NCBI GenBank assembly: GCA_033856335.1
Contig: JAWVFG010000056.1
Coordinates: 1-23,175, forward strand
Direction of reading: 5' to 3'
Source of the DNA: DASUPK01 sp033856335
Lineage (GTDB): Bacteria; Actinomycetota; Thermoleophilia; Solirubrobacterales; 70-9
DNA length: 23,175 bases
A model generated the notes under the pieces. It ran no database searches and was not told the DNA's origin. It worked only from the letters and a program-made list of their open reading frames with translations. Within the stretch, counting starts at the first letter, position 1. Each line of letters begins with the position of its first letter. Positions 1-7,225 of the stretch are shown here, in pieces. A program made the translations under genes and the position numbers.

Positions 1-1
1 C

Positions 2-1180
2 GCCGGAATGGCGGGGATCCTCGCCTTCGGCTGGGCATCGGAGACCTCAGCTCGGCTCGACCCCCTCTACACGACGCTGCCATCCACCGACTCCTTCGCC
101 AACCTGCTGGTGGCGCCGGCCGCTCGCTTCGACGCGGCCTGGTACCTCGCGATCGCGCAGCACGGCTATGAGGTTGGGGGGCGCGCCGCCTTCTTCCCGG
201 TGTTCCCGGGGCTCATCCGGGTCGGCGGGGAGCTGCTCGGTTCGCCGCTGATCGCCGGCATCCTGATCTCATCCGGCTGCGGGCTGGGCTCGCTCTACCT
301 GCTGCATCGCCTGGTCGCCCTCGACTTCGGCCTCGAGCGCGCCAGGACGGTGGTCTGGCTCGCCGCCTGGTTCCCCGGCGCGATGGTGCTCTCGGCCGTC
401 TACTCCGAGTCGCTCTTCCTGCTCGTCTCGGTCGGGGCCATCTACTCCGCCCGGTTGGGGCGATGGCCGCTGGCGGCTGTGCTTGGCGCGGTCGCTGCCG
501 CGACCCGCAGCGGCGGGGTGATCGTGGTCGTCCCTCTCCTGATCATCTACCTGTACGGCTCCAGGGCCGACCGGCCGCCACCGGAGCCCGGCAACGGCCT
601 CTGGCCGCGCCACCGCATACGGGCCGACATCCTCTGGCTCCTTGTCGGGGTCCCCGCCGGTCTCGCGGCATACGTGCTCTACCTGGGCCTGTCCACCGGG
701 GACGCGACGTCGCTCTTCTCGGCTCAGGCCGCCTGGGACCGCAGCTTCGTGCCGCTCGGCGGCATCGCGCTTGGGCTGTGGAGCGCGCTGCGTGGCGTGT
801 TCGAGCTGATCGTGCCCGGCGTGGCCAGGCCTGCTTCCGCGATCGCACACGGTCTGCCACCGCAGCTGCTCGACGTCCGCGACATCGCGATGTTCGCCTT
901 CCTCGCCGGCGGCATCTGGCTCTGCCACGAGGTGAGCCGCAGGCTCGACCCCGCCTACACGGCCTATGCAATCTGTGGGCTCGCCCTGCCGCTCTCGGTC
1001 CCCGCGGGGGGCTTCCCCCTGATGTCGCTGCCGCGCTTCGAGTTCGTGCTGTTCCCGCTCTGGATCGCGCTCGCCCTCTGGGCCCACGAGCGCCAGCGCG
1101 TGCGTCAGGTCCTCTGGCTGTTCGGGACGCTGCTGGCGGCCTGCAGCTCGCTGTTTGCCGTTTGGGCCCTGGCCCCATAG
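2..1180 (+). CDS. PIG-V-like mannosyltransferase, integral membrane (5' truncated by window edge)
   Basis: This is a polytopic membrane protein of the PIG-V/GPI-mannosyltransferase-like family, GT-C-type enzymes that transfer mannose from a polyprenyl-phosphate donor on the outer face of the membrane. Family landmarks are visible: FDAAWYLAIAQHGY near the N-terminus (the acidic residue expected of the first outer loop), then AFFPVFPGLIR, YSESLFLLVS, and RSGGVIVVVPLLIIYLY. Many hydrophobic segments follow to the C-terminus. The first ATG is at 8, but the frame stays open to base 2 and the visible protein begins at what looks like the end of a first transmembrane helix, so the true start probably lies before the window. 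The stop is TAG at 1178-1180. The acceptor (glycolipid, polymer or protein) cannot be told from sequence. The family call is fairly sure; the exact activity is inferred. Confidence 0.8.
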   Translation, partial: AGMAGILAFGWASETSARLDPLYTTLPSTDSFANLLVAPAARFDAAWYLAIAQHGYEVGGRAAFFPVFPGLIRVGGELLGSPLIAGILISSGCGLGSLYLLHRLVALDFGLERARTVVWLAAWFPGAMVLSAVYSESLFLLVSVGAIYSARLGRWPLAAVLGAVAAATRSGGVIVVVPLLIIYLYGSRADRPPPEPGNGLWPRHRIRADILWLLVGVPAGLAAYVLYLGLSTGDATSLFSAQAAWDRSFVPLGGIALGLWSALRGVFELIVPGVARPASAIAHGLPPQLLDVRDIAMFAFLAGGIWLCHEVSRRLDPAYTAYAICGLALPLSVPAGGFPLMSLPRFEFVLFPLWIALALWAHERQRVRQVLWLFGTLLAACSSLFAVWALAP

Positions 1181-1254
1181 GCGGGCGAGGTCTGACCCGC
1201 TCGGTCGCTTGTCCGTGCGGGTAGCCCGCCGCCTGACGGTAGGCTCACACGACG

Positions 1255-3015
1255 ATGGGAGTCCGCGAGGCGATTCCGCGGAAGGAGGAGGCGCAGGAGG
1301 GCGTCTCGTCGTTCGCGAAGTCGCTCTTCCTCGGCGAGATCCACGAGGAGCTCGTCTTTCCGTGGCCCACCACAGGGGCCGAGGAGCAGGACAAGATCCG
1401 TGACCTCAATTCCCGGATCCGCGACTACTGCGATCAGAACTACGACCCGAGGCGGGTCGAGGCGGAGCGCTGGATCCCGGATGAGGTGCTTCGCGACCTC
1501 GGCGAGATCGGCGCCCTCGGGCTCTATGTCGATGAGGCCTACGGCGGCCAGGGCCTCTCGCAGACCGGGTACGCGCGGGTCTTCGAGACCATCGGCCAGA
1601 TCGACGCCACCCTCGCGATCGTCCTGGGGGTCCACCAGTCGATCGGCTTCAAGGGCATCTCGCTCTTCGGCACCAATGAGCAGAAGGAGCGCTTCCTCCC
1701 CGATCTCGCCACGGGCAGGAAGCTTGCCGCGTTCGCGCTGACCGAACCGCAGGCGGGCTCGGACGCCTACCACGTGCAGTCCCGAGCGGTCCTCCAATCC
1801 GACGGCTCATGGCTGCTCAACGGGGAGAAGCGCTACATCGGCAACGGCTCTCGCGCCGATGTGATCACCACCTTCGCTCGCGCCGAGATCGGCGGCGAGG
1901 ACCGCCACATCGCCCTGCTGCTCGAGAAGGGGATGCCCGGCCTCGAGGTCGGCGAGCGCTACGACACCATGGGCCTGCAGGCGAACGACCTGCGGCGCCT
2001 CTACTTCAAGGACGTCAGGGTGCCGGCCGAGAACGTGCTTGGCGATCCGGGGCAGGGGTTCCGGGTCGCGATGCAGATCCTCAACAACGGCCGCATCGGG
2101 CTGGGGACCGGATCGGTGGGCGGTGCCAAGAAGCTGCTCGACCTCGCGATCGACCACGTCAAGGAACGACGCCAATTCGGCCGCCCGCTGGCTGACTTCG
2201 AGCTCGTCCAGGACAAGATCGGCTGGATGGTCTCCCACCTCTTCGGCCTGGAGTCCATGTGCTACCTGACCTGCGGCCTGGTCGACAGCGGGGTCCCCGA
2301 CTACTCGCTCGAGTCCGCGGTCTGCAAGGTCTCCGGGACCGAGTTCCTCTGGTACGCGGCCAATCGCGCCCTGCAGCTGGCCGGCGGCGAGGGCTACATG
2401 CGGGACCAGCCCTACGAGAAGGTCCTGCGCGACACCCGCATCTATCCGATCTTCGAGGGCGCCAACGACGTGCTCCGCGCCTTCATCGCCCTCGGCGGCT
2501 TCAAGCCGGTCGGCGAGAAGCTGAAAGGTTTCTCCGATCTCGAGCTGAGCGACCCGATCGGCTCGATCGGGGTCCTGGTCGACTACGCGAGCGACCGGAT
2601 CCAGCGCGAAGTCCGGCCGGACAAAGTCACCCTGGCCCATGAAGAGCTCTCCGACCACGCCGACGCCGTGTCAGACCAGGTCAAGCGCCTCGCGAGCATC
2701 ACCGAGAAGCTGCTGCGGGACAACAAGAAGGGCATCATCGAGCGCCAGTTCCAGCAGAAGCGCCTGGCGGACAACATCGCGGACATCTACGCGCAGGTCG
2801 CGGTCATCTCGCGCGTCAGCCACATCTTCGACGACCAGGGCGTGAAGCCGTCGGGACAGGAGAGCTTCATCGCGGACACCTTCTGCTCGCGGGCCGCATC
2901 ACGGGTCAACTCGCGCTTCGACCAGATCGAGTCGAATGACGACGAGCGAATGACCGCGATCGCGAAGCTCGCCTACAAGCGCGGGTCCTACGGGTACGCG
3001 CTCTTCGAAGACTGA
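1255..3015 (+). CDS. Acyl-CoA dehydrogenase, VLCAD/ACAD9-like (long form)
   Basis: This FAD enzyme catalyses the first, alpha-beta dehydrogenation step of fatty acyl-CoA beta-oxidation. At 586 residues it is longer than the usual 380-400 residue enzyme and has a C-terminal extension as in the VLCAD/ACAD9 group. The N-terminal helical domain is followed by the FAD/substrate signature LTEPQAGSDAYHVQSRA and then NGEKRYIGNGSRADV. The C-terminal domain has RRQFGRPLADFELVQDKIGWM-type sequence, AGGEGYMRDQPYEKVLRD and IFEGANDVLR, where Glu401 sits at the catalytic-base position. From about residue 420 the protein is the extra helical region, with RPDKVTLAHEELSD. No good Shine-Dalgarno precedes ATG 1255. 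A TAGGCT hexamer ends 9 nt upstream, so the mRNA may be leaderless. With the thiolase at 4936-6099 it could serve one fatty-acid degradation route. Substrate chain length is inferred. Confidence 0.9.
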   Translation: MGVREAIPRKEEAQEGVSSFAKSLFLGEIHEELVFPWPTTGAEEQDKIRDLNSRIRDYCDQNYDPRRVEAERWIPDEVLRDLGEIGALGLYVDEAYGGQGLSQTGYARVFETIGQIDATLAIVLGVHQSIGFKGISLFGTNEQKERFLPDLATGRKLAAFALTEPQAGSDAYHVQSRAVLQSDGSWLLNGEKRYIGNGSRADVITTFARAEIGGEDRHIALLLEKGMPGLEVGERYDTMGLQANDLRRLYFKDVRVPAENVLGDPGQGFRVAMQILNNGRIGLGTGSVGGAKKLLDLAIDHVKERRQFGRPLADFELVQDKIGWMVSHLFGLESMCYLTCGLVDSGVPDYSLESAVCKVSGTEFLWYAANRALQLAGGEGYMRDQPYEKVLRDTRIYPIFEGANDVLRAFIALGGFKPVGEKLKGFSDLELSDPIGSIGVLVDYASDRIQREVRPDKVTLAHEELSDHADAVSDQVKRLASITEKLLRDNKKGIIERQFQQKRLADNIADIYAQVAVISRVSHIFDDQGVKPSGQESFIADTFCSRAASRVNSRFDQIESNDDERMTAIAKLAYKRGSYGYALFED

Positions 3016-3028
3016 GGCGCAGGCTTAC

Positions 3029-3709
3029 TTACTTCGAGTGGCCGTTCGCGTTGCCGTGCGTCGTCGCCCTGGAATCCGGCGCGGGCGTGGTGTGGGTCGC
3101 CGACGAACCGCCCCCGTTCGAGTGCGAGGGGGGACCCGTTTCCCCGCTTTGCCCGGGCGGCGTCGAACCTGTCAGCCCGACTGCCTTGCCCCTCGAGTGG
3201 CCGATCGCCTTGCCACGGGCCTTCGCCCGCTGCTCGAGCGCGTGCTGGTGCGCGACCGCCGAGTTGCCCTTGCTCTGTGCGCCGGTGCCGGGGTTCGTGT
3301 CCGTGCCGCTGGTCGCCTCATCGGAGCTCTTCCCGGCACTGGTTCCATGCTGGTCCGCGGAGGTCTGGTTGGGGAGGGTGATTCCGACGGTGTCGAACGC
3401 CGAGCGAGCCGGCCCGGGCACGGTCACTCCCGCGAACGCGAGCCCGGCGAGCACCAGCGGGATCATGGCGGCGGCAAGCCCAACCCTGGCTACCAACGCA
3501 AGTCTGGAACGGGGGCGGCGCCGTGCGGCGCCGCGCCGCGTCGCCTGCGTCTCGGCCTCGATGGTCCCGGCCCGAGCCACCTCGGCCAGCCGCGGCACGA
3601 GAGTCGCCCCGAGCCTCGGATCGGGCTGTGTCCGCACGGCCGCACGCAGCGCGCTCTCGAATAGGCCGATCTCGTTCATCTCACCCTCATAAGCGCCGTT
3701 GCCGCTCAC
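3029..3709 (-). CDS. Single-pass membrane protein coupled to ECF sigma factor, putative anti-sigma factor
   Basis: The protein has 226 residues in three parts. A soluble N-terminus (about 1-68) ends in an Arg-rich stretch (RRGAARRRPRSR). One transmembrane helix follows (about 70-95, LALVARVGLAAAMIPLVLAG). The rest is a long outside tail (96-226) that is low in complexity and rich in Gly, Ser, Thr, His and Lys, ending NGHSK. The GTG start overlaps the TGA of the upstream sigma-factor gene as GTGA, so the two are translationally coupled. That arrangement and the topology fit an anti-sigma factor. However, there is no HxxxCxxC zinc motif and no sequence similarity that I recognise, so the role is inferred from context. 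An internal ATG at codon 11 (MNEIGLFESALR) is an alternative start. The stop TAA lies 13 bases from the convergent dehydrogenase stop. Confidence 0.75.
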   Translation of the reverse strand: MSGNGAYEGEMNEIGLFESALRAAVRTQPDPRLGATLVPRLAEVARAGTIEAETQATRRGAARRRPRSRLALVARVGLAAAMIPLVLAGLAFAGVTVPGPARSAFDTVGITLPNQTSADQHGTSAGKSSDEATSGTDTNPGTGAQSKGNSAVAHQHALEQRAKARGKAIGHSRGKAVGLTGSTPPGQSGETGPPSHSNGGGSSATHTTPAPDSRATTHGNANGHSK

Positions 3710-4284
3710 AGGGTTACCCCCTTCCGGGCCAGCTCCCGCTTGACCGCGGCCAGGCCGCGCCGCTGGAGGGCCTTCACGGCCCCGGGTCGCTTGCCCACAG
3801 CCTTCGCCACGTCATCGACGCTGAGGTCGCCGATCACGCGCAGCAGCAGGACCGTGCGCTGATCCTCGGAGAGCGCGCCGAGCACCCGTTGGACCTCCTG
3901 CTCGCCGATGCGTGCGAGCGCCTCCTCGGCCGCGTCGTCCGCGCGGCCGGTGGGCTCCGGCGGCTCGGCTGCAAGCTCCACAGGACGCCGCGCCGAGTGG
4001 CGTCTGGCGTCAATCAGGCGATGGTGGGCGATGGTGAAGACCCACGAGCGAAAGCCGGGCTCCTCTCCCTCGAACCTGGCGATGTCGCGCGCGACCTGGA
4101 GGAAGACCTCGCTGAGGACATCCTCCGGATCCGGGGAGTTGTTGGAGCGCAGGTAGCCGAGCACGACGGGCGCCAGGCCGTCGTAGAGCTCCTGCCAGGC
4201 GGCCTCGCTCCCCTCCCGGGCCTCCTCCAGGAGCGATCTGAATCGCTCTGGGGACATCCGGGGCGACGCTACATGACTTTTCAC
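3706..4284 (-). CDS. RNA polymerase sigma factor, ECF subfamily (sigma-70 family)
   Basis: The 192-residue length is typical of an ECF sigma factor, which redirects RNA polymerase to a small regulon. Region 2 covers about residues 27-100 and contains PDPEDVLSEVFLQVARDIAR (core binding and -10 recognition) and FRSWVFTIAHHRLIDARR. A short acidic linker (about 104-125) replaces region 3. Region 4 covers about 131-185, with LSEDQRTVLLLRVIGDLSVD followed by a helix-turn-helix ending KALQRRGLAAVKREL. The next gene begins inside its stop codon (GTGA overlap), giving a sigma/anti-sigma-like pair. The start is ATG 4284; ATG at codon 10 is an alternative, and neither has a clear ribosome-binding site. 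The gene is divergent from a TetR regulator 40 bases away. The signal sensed is unknown. Confidence 0.92.
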   Translation of the reverse strand: MKSHVASPRMSPERFRSLLEEAREGSEAAWQELYDGLAPVVLGYLRSNNSPDPEDVLSEVFLQVARDIARFEGEEPGFRSWVFTIAHHRLIDARRHSARRPVELAAEPPEPTGRADDAAEEALARIGEQEVQRVLGALSEDQRTVLLLRVIGDLSVDDVAKAVGKRPGAVKALQRRGLAAVKRELARKGVTL

Positions 4285-4325
4285 AAACTCCCGTACGGCC
4301 GGATCGGCCTAACCTACAGCCTGTA
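4285..4325. promoter_or_regulatory. Divergent ECF-sigma / TetR intergenic region with palindrome TACAGCCTGTA
   Basis: The 40-base gap holds the promoters for both divergent genes. An exact 5-bp inverted repeat around one base, TACAG-C-CTGTA (4315-4325), runs into the first base of the TetR start codon and is a plausible autoregulatory operator. TAACCT (4310-4315) fits a TANNNT -10 box for a leaderless TetR transcript, as there is no Shine-Dalgarno. On the minus strand a perfect TTGACA (4331-4326) precedes the sigma gene, but the hexamer 17 bases on (GCCGAT) is a poor -10. A second short repeat, GGCC-N5-GGCC (4297-4309), lies beside it. The binding role is inferred. Confidence 0.4.
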
Positions 4326-4939
4326 TGTCAACTGCATCCGGCGCTCGAAGCGCCCCCGGCCGTCGCGAAGCGGACGCGAAGGAAACTCGCGAGGCCCTGA
4401 TCGGCGCCGCGCTCGAGCTCTTCGCCGAGCGGGGGTACGCGGATGTCGGCACGGAGGAGATCGTCGCCCGCGCAAAGGTCACCCGCGGGGCCCTGTACCA
4501 CCACTTCGAGGACAAGCGCGACCTGTTCCGAGCCGTCTTCGAGCGAGTGGAGGCCGACCTGATGGAGCGCATCGGGGCGACGATGGGCGCCGCGGAGGGC
4601 CCATGGGAGCTGATGGTCGCCGGGATGCGGTCGTTCCTCGACGCCTGCGAGGAGCCCGCGGTCAAGCGGATCTCGCTCACGGACGCGCCGGCCGTCCTCG
4701 GCTGGGTGGAGTGGCGGGAGATCGACAACCGCCACGGCCTCGGCCTGACCCGCGCGGCGCTCGAGGGGGCAGTGGCGGCGGGCGTCCTTCGCCCGATCGC
4801 CGTCGATCCCATGGCCCACCTGCTCGTCGCCGCCCTCTCCGAGGCGGCCTTCGTGATCGCCAACGCCGAGCAGCCGCGCAAGGCCCGCGCCGAGGTCGAG
4901 CGGGCGCTGCTCCAGCTGGTCGAGGGACTCCGCGCCTAG
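4325..4939 (+). CDS. TetR/AcrR family transcriptional regulator
   Basis: The 204-residue protein is a ligand-responsive repressor type. The N-terminal DNA-binding domain spans about residues 20-70: TREALIGAALELFAERGYAD, then TEEIVARAKVTRGALYHHFE and DKRDLFRAVF, which is the usual TetR helix-turn-helix with the YxHF motif. The C-terminal part (71-204) is the variable ligand and dimer domain. It is divergent from the ECF sigma gene and convergent with the thiolase; the stop TAG and the thiolase stop both lie in one CTAG (4936-4939). Position suggests it may control the thiolase/beta-oxidation genes or the sigma operon, but its ligand and targets are unknown. The start ATG 4325 has no ribosome-binding site and may be leaderless. 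Confidence 0.9.
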   Translation: MSTASGARSAPGRREADAKETREALIGAALELFAERGYADVGTEEIVARAKVTRGALYHHFEDKRDLFRAVFERVEADLMERIGATMGAAEGPWELMVAGMRSFLDACEEPAVKRISLTDAPAVLGWVEWREIDNRHGLGLTRAALEGAVAAGVLRPIAVDPMAHLLVAALSEAAFVIANAEQPRKARAEVERALLQLVEGLRA

Positions 4940-6099
4940 TTCAAGCGCTCGACGAGCATCGCCTCGCCCTGCCCACCGGCGACGCACATCGTCTCGAGAC
5001 CGACCTGGTGGTCGTCCGTCTCCAGCACGTTGAGCAGGGTGCCCATGATCCGGGCGCCAGTCATGCCGAACGGGTGCCCGAGAGCGATCGCCCCGCCATG
5101 CGCGTTCATCTTCTCCAGAGGGATGTCGCACTCGGCCATGATCGGGATCACCTGGGCGGCGAAGGCCTCGTTGAGCTCGACGGCGTCGACGTCCTTGATG
5201 GTCATTCCGCCGCGGTCGAGCACCTTCTTGATCGCGCCGATCGGGGCGACGCCCATGTACTCGGGCTCGTTCCCGTGAGTGGCGGCCATGCCGAGCTTGG
5301 CGCGGGGCTTCAGGCCGAGCTCCTTGGCCCTCTCCTCCGACATCACCAGCACGGCGGCAGCGCCGTCGTTGAGCGGGCACGAGTTGCCGGCGGTGACTCC
5401 ACCGCCCCCCTCGAAAGCCTCGGGCAGCTCGGACAGCTTCTCCAGCGTCGAGCTGGCGCGGGGCCCATCGTCCTTCGCCACCTCGGTCCCATCCGGGAGC
5501 TTGACCGGGACGATCTCGCGGTCGAAGAAGCCATCCTCCTGGGACTTCACCGCCAGCTCCTGGGAGCGCTGGGCGTATTTGTCCATGTCCGCGCGGCTGA
5601 CCTCGTAGCGCTTGGCGACGTTGACGGCCGTGATGCCCATCTCGATGTACGCGTTGGGAGTCCCGTCCTTGCCCTGGAGCCGCTCGTTCTGGTCTGCGGC
5701 CCCGGCAGGCTCGGTGCGCTCGTTGTAGCGGCTCACCCACTCGACGCCGGCCGCGATGTAGGTGTCGCCCTGCCCGGCGCGGACGGCGTTGGCCGCGTGC
5801 CTGATGGAGTCGAGACTGGAGGCGCAGTAGCGCGACATCGTCACACCGTTCACGGTCTCGGGCAGCTTCTTCGAGAGCAGGACCATGATCCGCCCGATGT
5901 TGAACGCCTGCAGGCCCTGGGGCATGCCGCAGCCGCAGAACACATCCTCCACGGAGGACGGCTGGACCTCGGGATTCCGCTCGAGCAGCTCGTCGATGAC
6001 GAAGGCGCCCAGCTCGTCCGGCCGCAGCTGCGCGAGGGATCCCTTGAAGGCCCTGCCGATGGGCGTGCGGACGGTGTCGACGATCACTGCTTCAGGCAT
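4936..6099 (-). CDS. Acetyl-CoA C-acyltransferase / thiolase
   Basis: This 387-residue enzyme of the thiolase superfamily cleaves 3-ketoacyl-CoA with CoA, or runs the reverse condensation. The nucleophile is Cys92 in MSRYCASSLDS. NEAFA (310-314), GGAIALGHPFGMTGARI with His342, and Cys372 in CVAGGQGEAM supply the other active-site elements, and the length is normal. GNSCPLNDGAAAVLVMSEER resembles degradative FadA-type enzymes more than biosynthetic PhaA types, which suggests beta-oxidation. AAGGAG (6108-6113 on the minus strand) lies 8 bases upstream of ATG 6099, a good ribosome-binding site. It converges with TetR, the two stops sharing four bases. The gene probably acts with the acyl-CoA dehydrogenase at 1255, although no hydratase/dehydrogenase is in the window. 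Confidence 0.93.
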   Translation of the reverse strand: MPEAVIVDTVRTPIGRAFKGSLAQLRPDELGAFVIDELLERNPEVQPSSVEDVFCGCGMPQGLQAFNIGRIMVLLSKKLPETVNGVTMSRYCASSLDSIRHAANAVRAGQGDTYIAAGVEWVSRYNERTEPAGAADQNERLQGKDGTPNAYIEMGITAVNVAKRYEVSRADMDKYAQRSQELAVKSQEDGFFDREIVPVKLPDGTEVAKDDGPRASSTLEKLSELPEAFEGGGGVTAGNSCPLNDGAAAVLVMSEERAKELGLKPRAKLGMAATHGNEPEYMGVAPIGAIKKVLDRGGMTIKDVDAVELNEAFAAQVIPIMAECDIPLEKMNAHGGAIALGHPFGMTGARIMGTLLNVLETDDHQVGLETMCVAGGQGEAMLVERLN

Positions 6100-6177
6100 C
6101 AGTTGGTCTCCTTATGCGATGGACGGGCGCATGATGGTACGGGGCCGTGGGTCCTGGGGGCGGGCTAGGATCCACCG

Positions 6178-6840
6178 ATGGCAGAGGGAAGGAGCCGCAC
6201 GCCGCGCGTCCGCATGCCCAGGGTGACCCTGCCCGGGCGCTCCCGCGGCCGCGCCGCCAAGGCGGCGAAGAAGCCGGCGGCTACAGCCAAACCCACGACG
6301 GCGCCGGGCGGTGCCAAGGCCCCTACGGCGAAGCCGGAGGCCGCCACGAAGCCGGCGGCGACAAAAGGCGCCGGTGCGGCCAAGGCGCCGGACCCAAATC
6401 TGCAGGAGCGGATGGAGGGCCTGCAGGGCTGGATGGCCGAGATCGAGCGCAGGCAGGGTCGAATGACGTATTTCGGCGCGGCGGCCCTGTTGATCGCGAT
6501 CCTCGCCGCGGGCGCGGCGCTCTACTTCGGGCTCACGACCAAATCCGACAGCGCCACGAAGAGCGACCTGGACGCGCTCACGAAGAAGGTCGACGACCTG
6601 CAGGCGGCGGCGACGAAGAACTCGAAGGACACGCAGAACGTGCTCAATGCCTCCGTCGCCCAGCTTCAGCAGTCGATCGCGTCGCTCCAGAAGCAGCAGG
6701 GACAGAACTCGGCCAACATCGCGACGCTGCAGACCCAGGCGTCGTCGGGCGCCTTCGGCAAGGGCGCGGCGGGCGCGGCAACGCCGCTCACGCCGACCAC
6801 GACGACCACGCCCGGCGGCACAGGCGGCAAGAAGCCGTAG
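6178..6840 (+). CDS. Membrane-anchored coiled-coil protein with Lys/Ala/Pro-rich N-terminal tail
   Basis: I do not recognise a named family. The 220-residue protein has four parts. Residues 1-73 are strongly basic and low in complexity, with repeated AAK/KPAAT/TAKP units like histone H1-type tails. Residues about 75-98 form an amphipathic helix (LQERMEGLQGWMAEIERRQG). One transmembrane helix follows (about 99-122, YFGAAALLIAILAAGAALYF). Residues 123-190 are a heptad-like, Gln/Ser/Lys-rich coiled coil (SDLDALTKKVDDLQAAATKN and after), ending in a Thr/Gly/Pro tail. The basic tail most likely faces the cytoplasm and could bind nucleic acid or anionic lipid; this is inference. TAGGAT (6166-6171) sits 6 bases before ATG 6178, suggesting a leaderless mRNA, although AGGA could also act as a weak ribosome-binding site. 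It is divergent from the thiolase. Confidence 0.75.
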   Translation: MAEGRSRTPRVRMPRVTLPGRSRGRAAKAAKKPAATAKPTTAPGGAKAPTAKPEAATKPAATKGAGAAKAPDPNLQERMEGLQGWMAEIERRQGRMTYFGAAALLIAILAAGAALYFGLTTKSDSATKSDLDALTKKVDDLQAAATKNSKDTQNVLNASVAQLQQSIASLQKQQGQNSANIATLQTQASSGAFGKGAAGAATPLTPTTTTTPGGTGGKKP

Positions 6841-6874
6841 CTAGTGTCATTTCTCACTAAGTTCCACGCCTGAG

Positions 6875-6907
6875 GCCACGCTCGTCCGGGGAGTGCTCTA
6901 GCGTGGC
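6875..6907 (+). promoter_or_regulatory. Inverted repeat upstream of DUF5679 gene
   Basis: GCCACGCT (6875-6882) and AGCGTGGC (6900-6907) are exact complements separated by 17 bases, ending 16 bases before the AAAGGAGGT ribosome-binding site of the DUF5679 gene. It could be a 5'-leader hairpin or an operator. A second weaker repeat, TAGTG-N8-CACTA (6842-6859), lies just before it, in the gap after the coiled-coil gene. There is no T-run, so it is not a standard terminator. Confidence 0.4.
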
Positions 6908-6937
6908 TCGCGGAATCGGCTCGAAAGGAGGTCCTCG

Positions 6938-7084
6938 ATGCCTGAGGGTTACTGCGTCAAGGAACGCAAGAAGGTCGAGATCAAGGATCCGCAGCAGGTC
7001 ACGATGAAGAACGGTCGCCCGGCCATCCAGGGCACGTGCCCGGACTGCGGGACCAAGATCTTCAAGATCGGCAAGCTCTCCTAG
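6938..7084 (+). CDS. DUF5679 family small zinc-ribbon-like protein (48 aa)
   Basis: The short gene has an excellent ribosome-binding site, AAAGGAGGT (6924-6932), 5 bases before ATG 6938, and ends at TAG 7082-7084. The product begins MPEGYCVKERKKVEIKD and continues VTMKNGRPAIQGTCPDCGTK with an IFKIGK ending. The VTMKNGRPA core and the CPDCGTKIF knuckle match DUF5679 as I remember that family. Members I recall usually carry a first CxxC (CVKC); here the second Cys of that pair is Glu, leaving Cys6, Cys34 and Cys37. Function is unknown; a treble-clef or zinc-ribbon-like fold is expected. The near-perfect ribosome-binding site suggests high expression. It sits between the coiled-coil protein and the cupredoxin gene on the same strand. 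Confidence 0.8.
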   Translation: MPEGYCVKERKKVEIKDPQQVTMKNGRPAIQGTCPDCGTKIFKIGKLS

Positions 7085-7225
7085 CACTGGGTGTCGCGAC
7101 CTCGGCCGGCGTCGTCCGGTCGAAGGTCGCCGCCGGGGTCAATCCCAGCCGGCTTCGAGCGCGTAGGAGCTTGGGCAGGCCGCGTCTGCGGTCATCCCAT
7201 GAACTACGACGCAGTGGAGGTGCCG

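Noticed and set aside
1181..1230. Two small hairpins (GCGGG...CCCGC) after the mannosyltransferase as a terminator
   Set aside because: Stems are only 5 bp and no T-run follows; such repeats are common by chance at this GC content.
3523..6168. Very long open frame (881 codons) on the plus strand across the sigma, TetR and thiolase genes
   Set aside because: It is low-complexity Arg/Gly/His-rich sequence antisense to clear sigma and thiolase genes; long frames of this kind are expected in GC-rich DNA.
7085..7225. Extra coding sequence upstream of the cupredoxin (frame open from 7091)
   Set aside because: Arg/Pro/Gly-rich with no ribosome-binding site, whereas ATG 7226 has GGAGGT and a signal peptide; nothing else was found in this gap.
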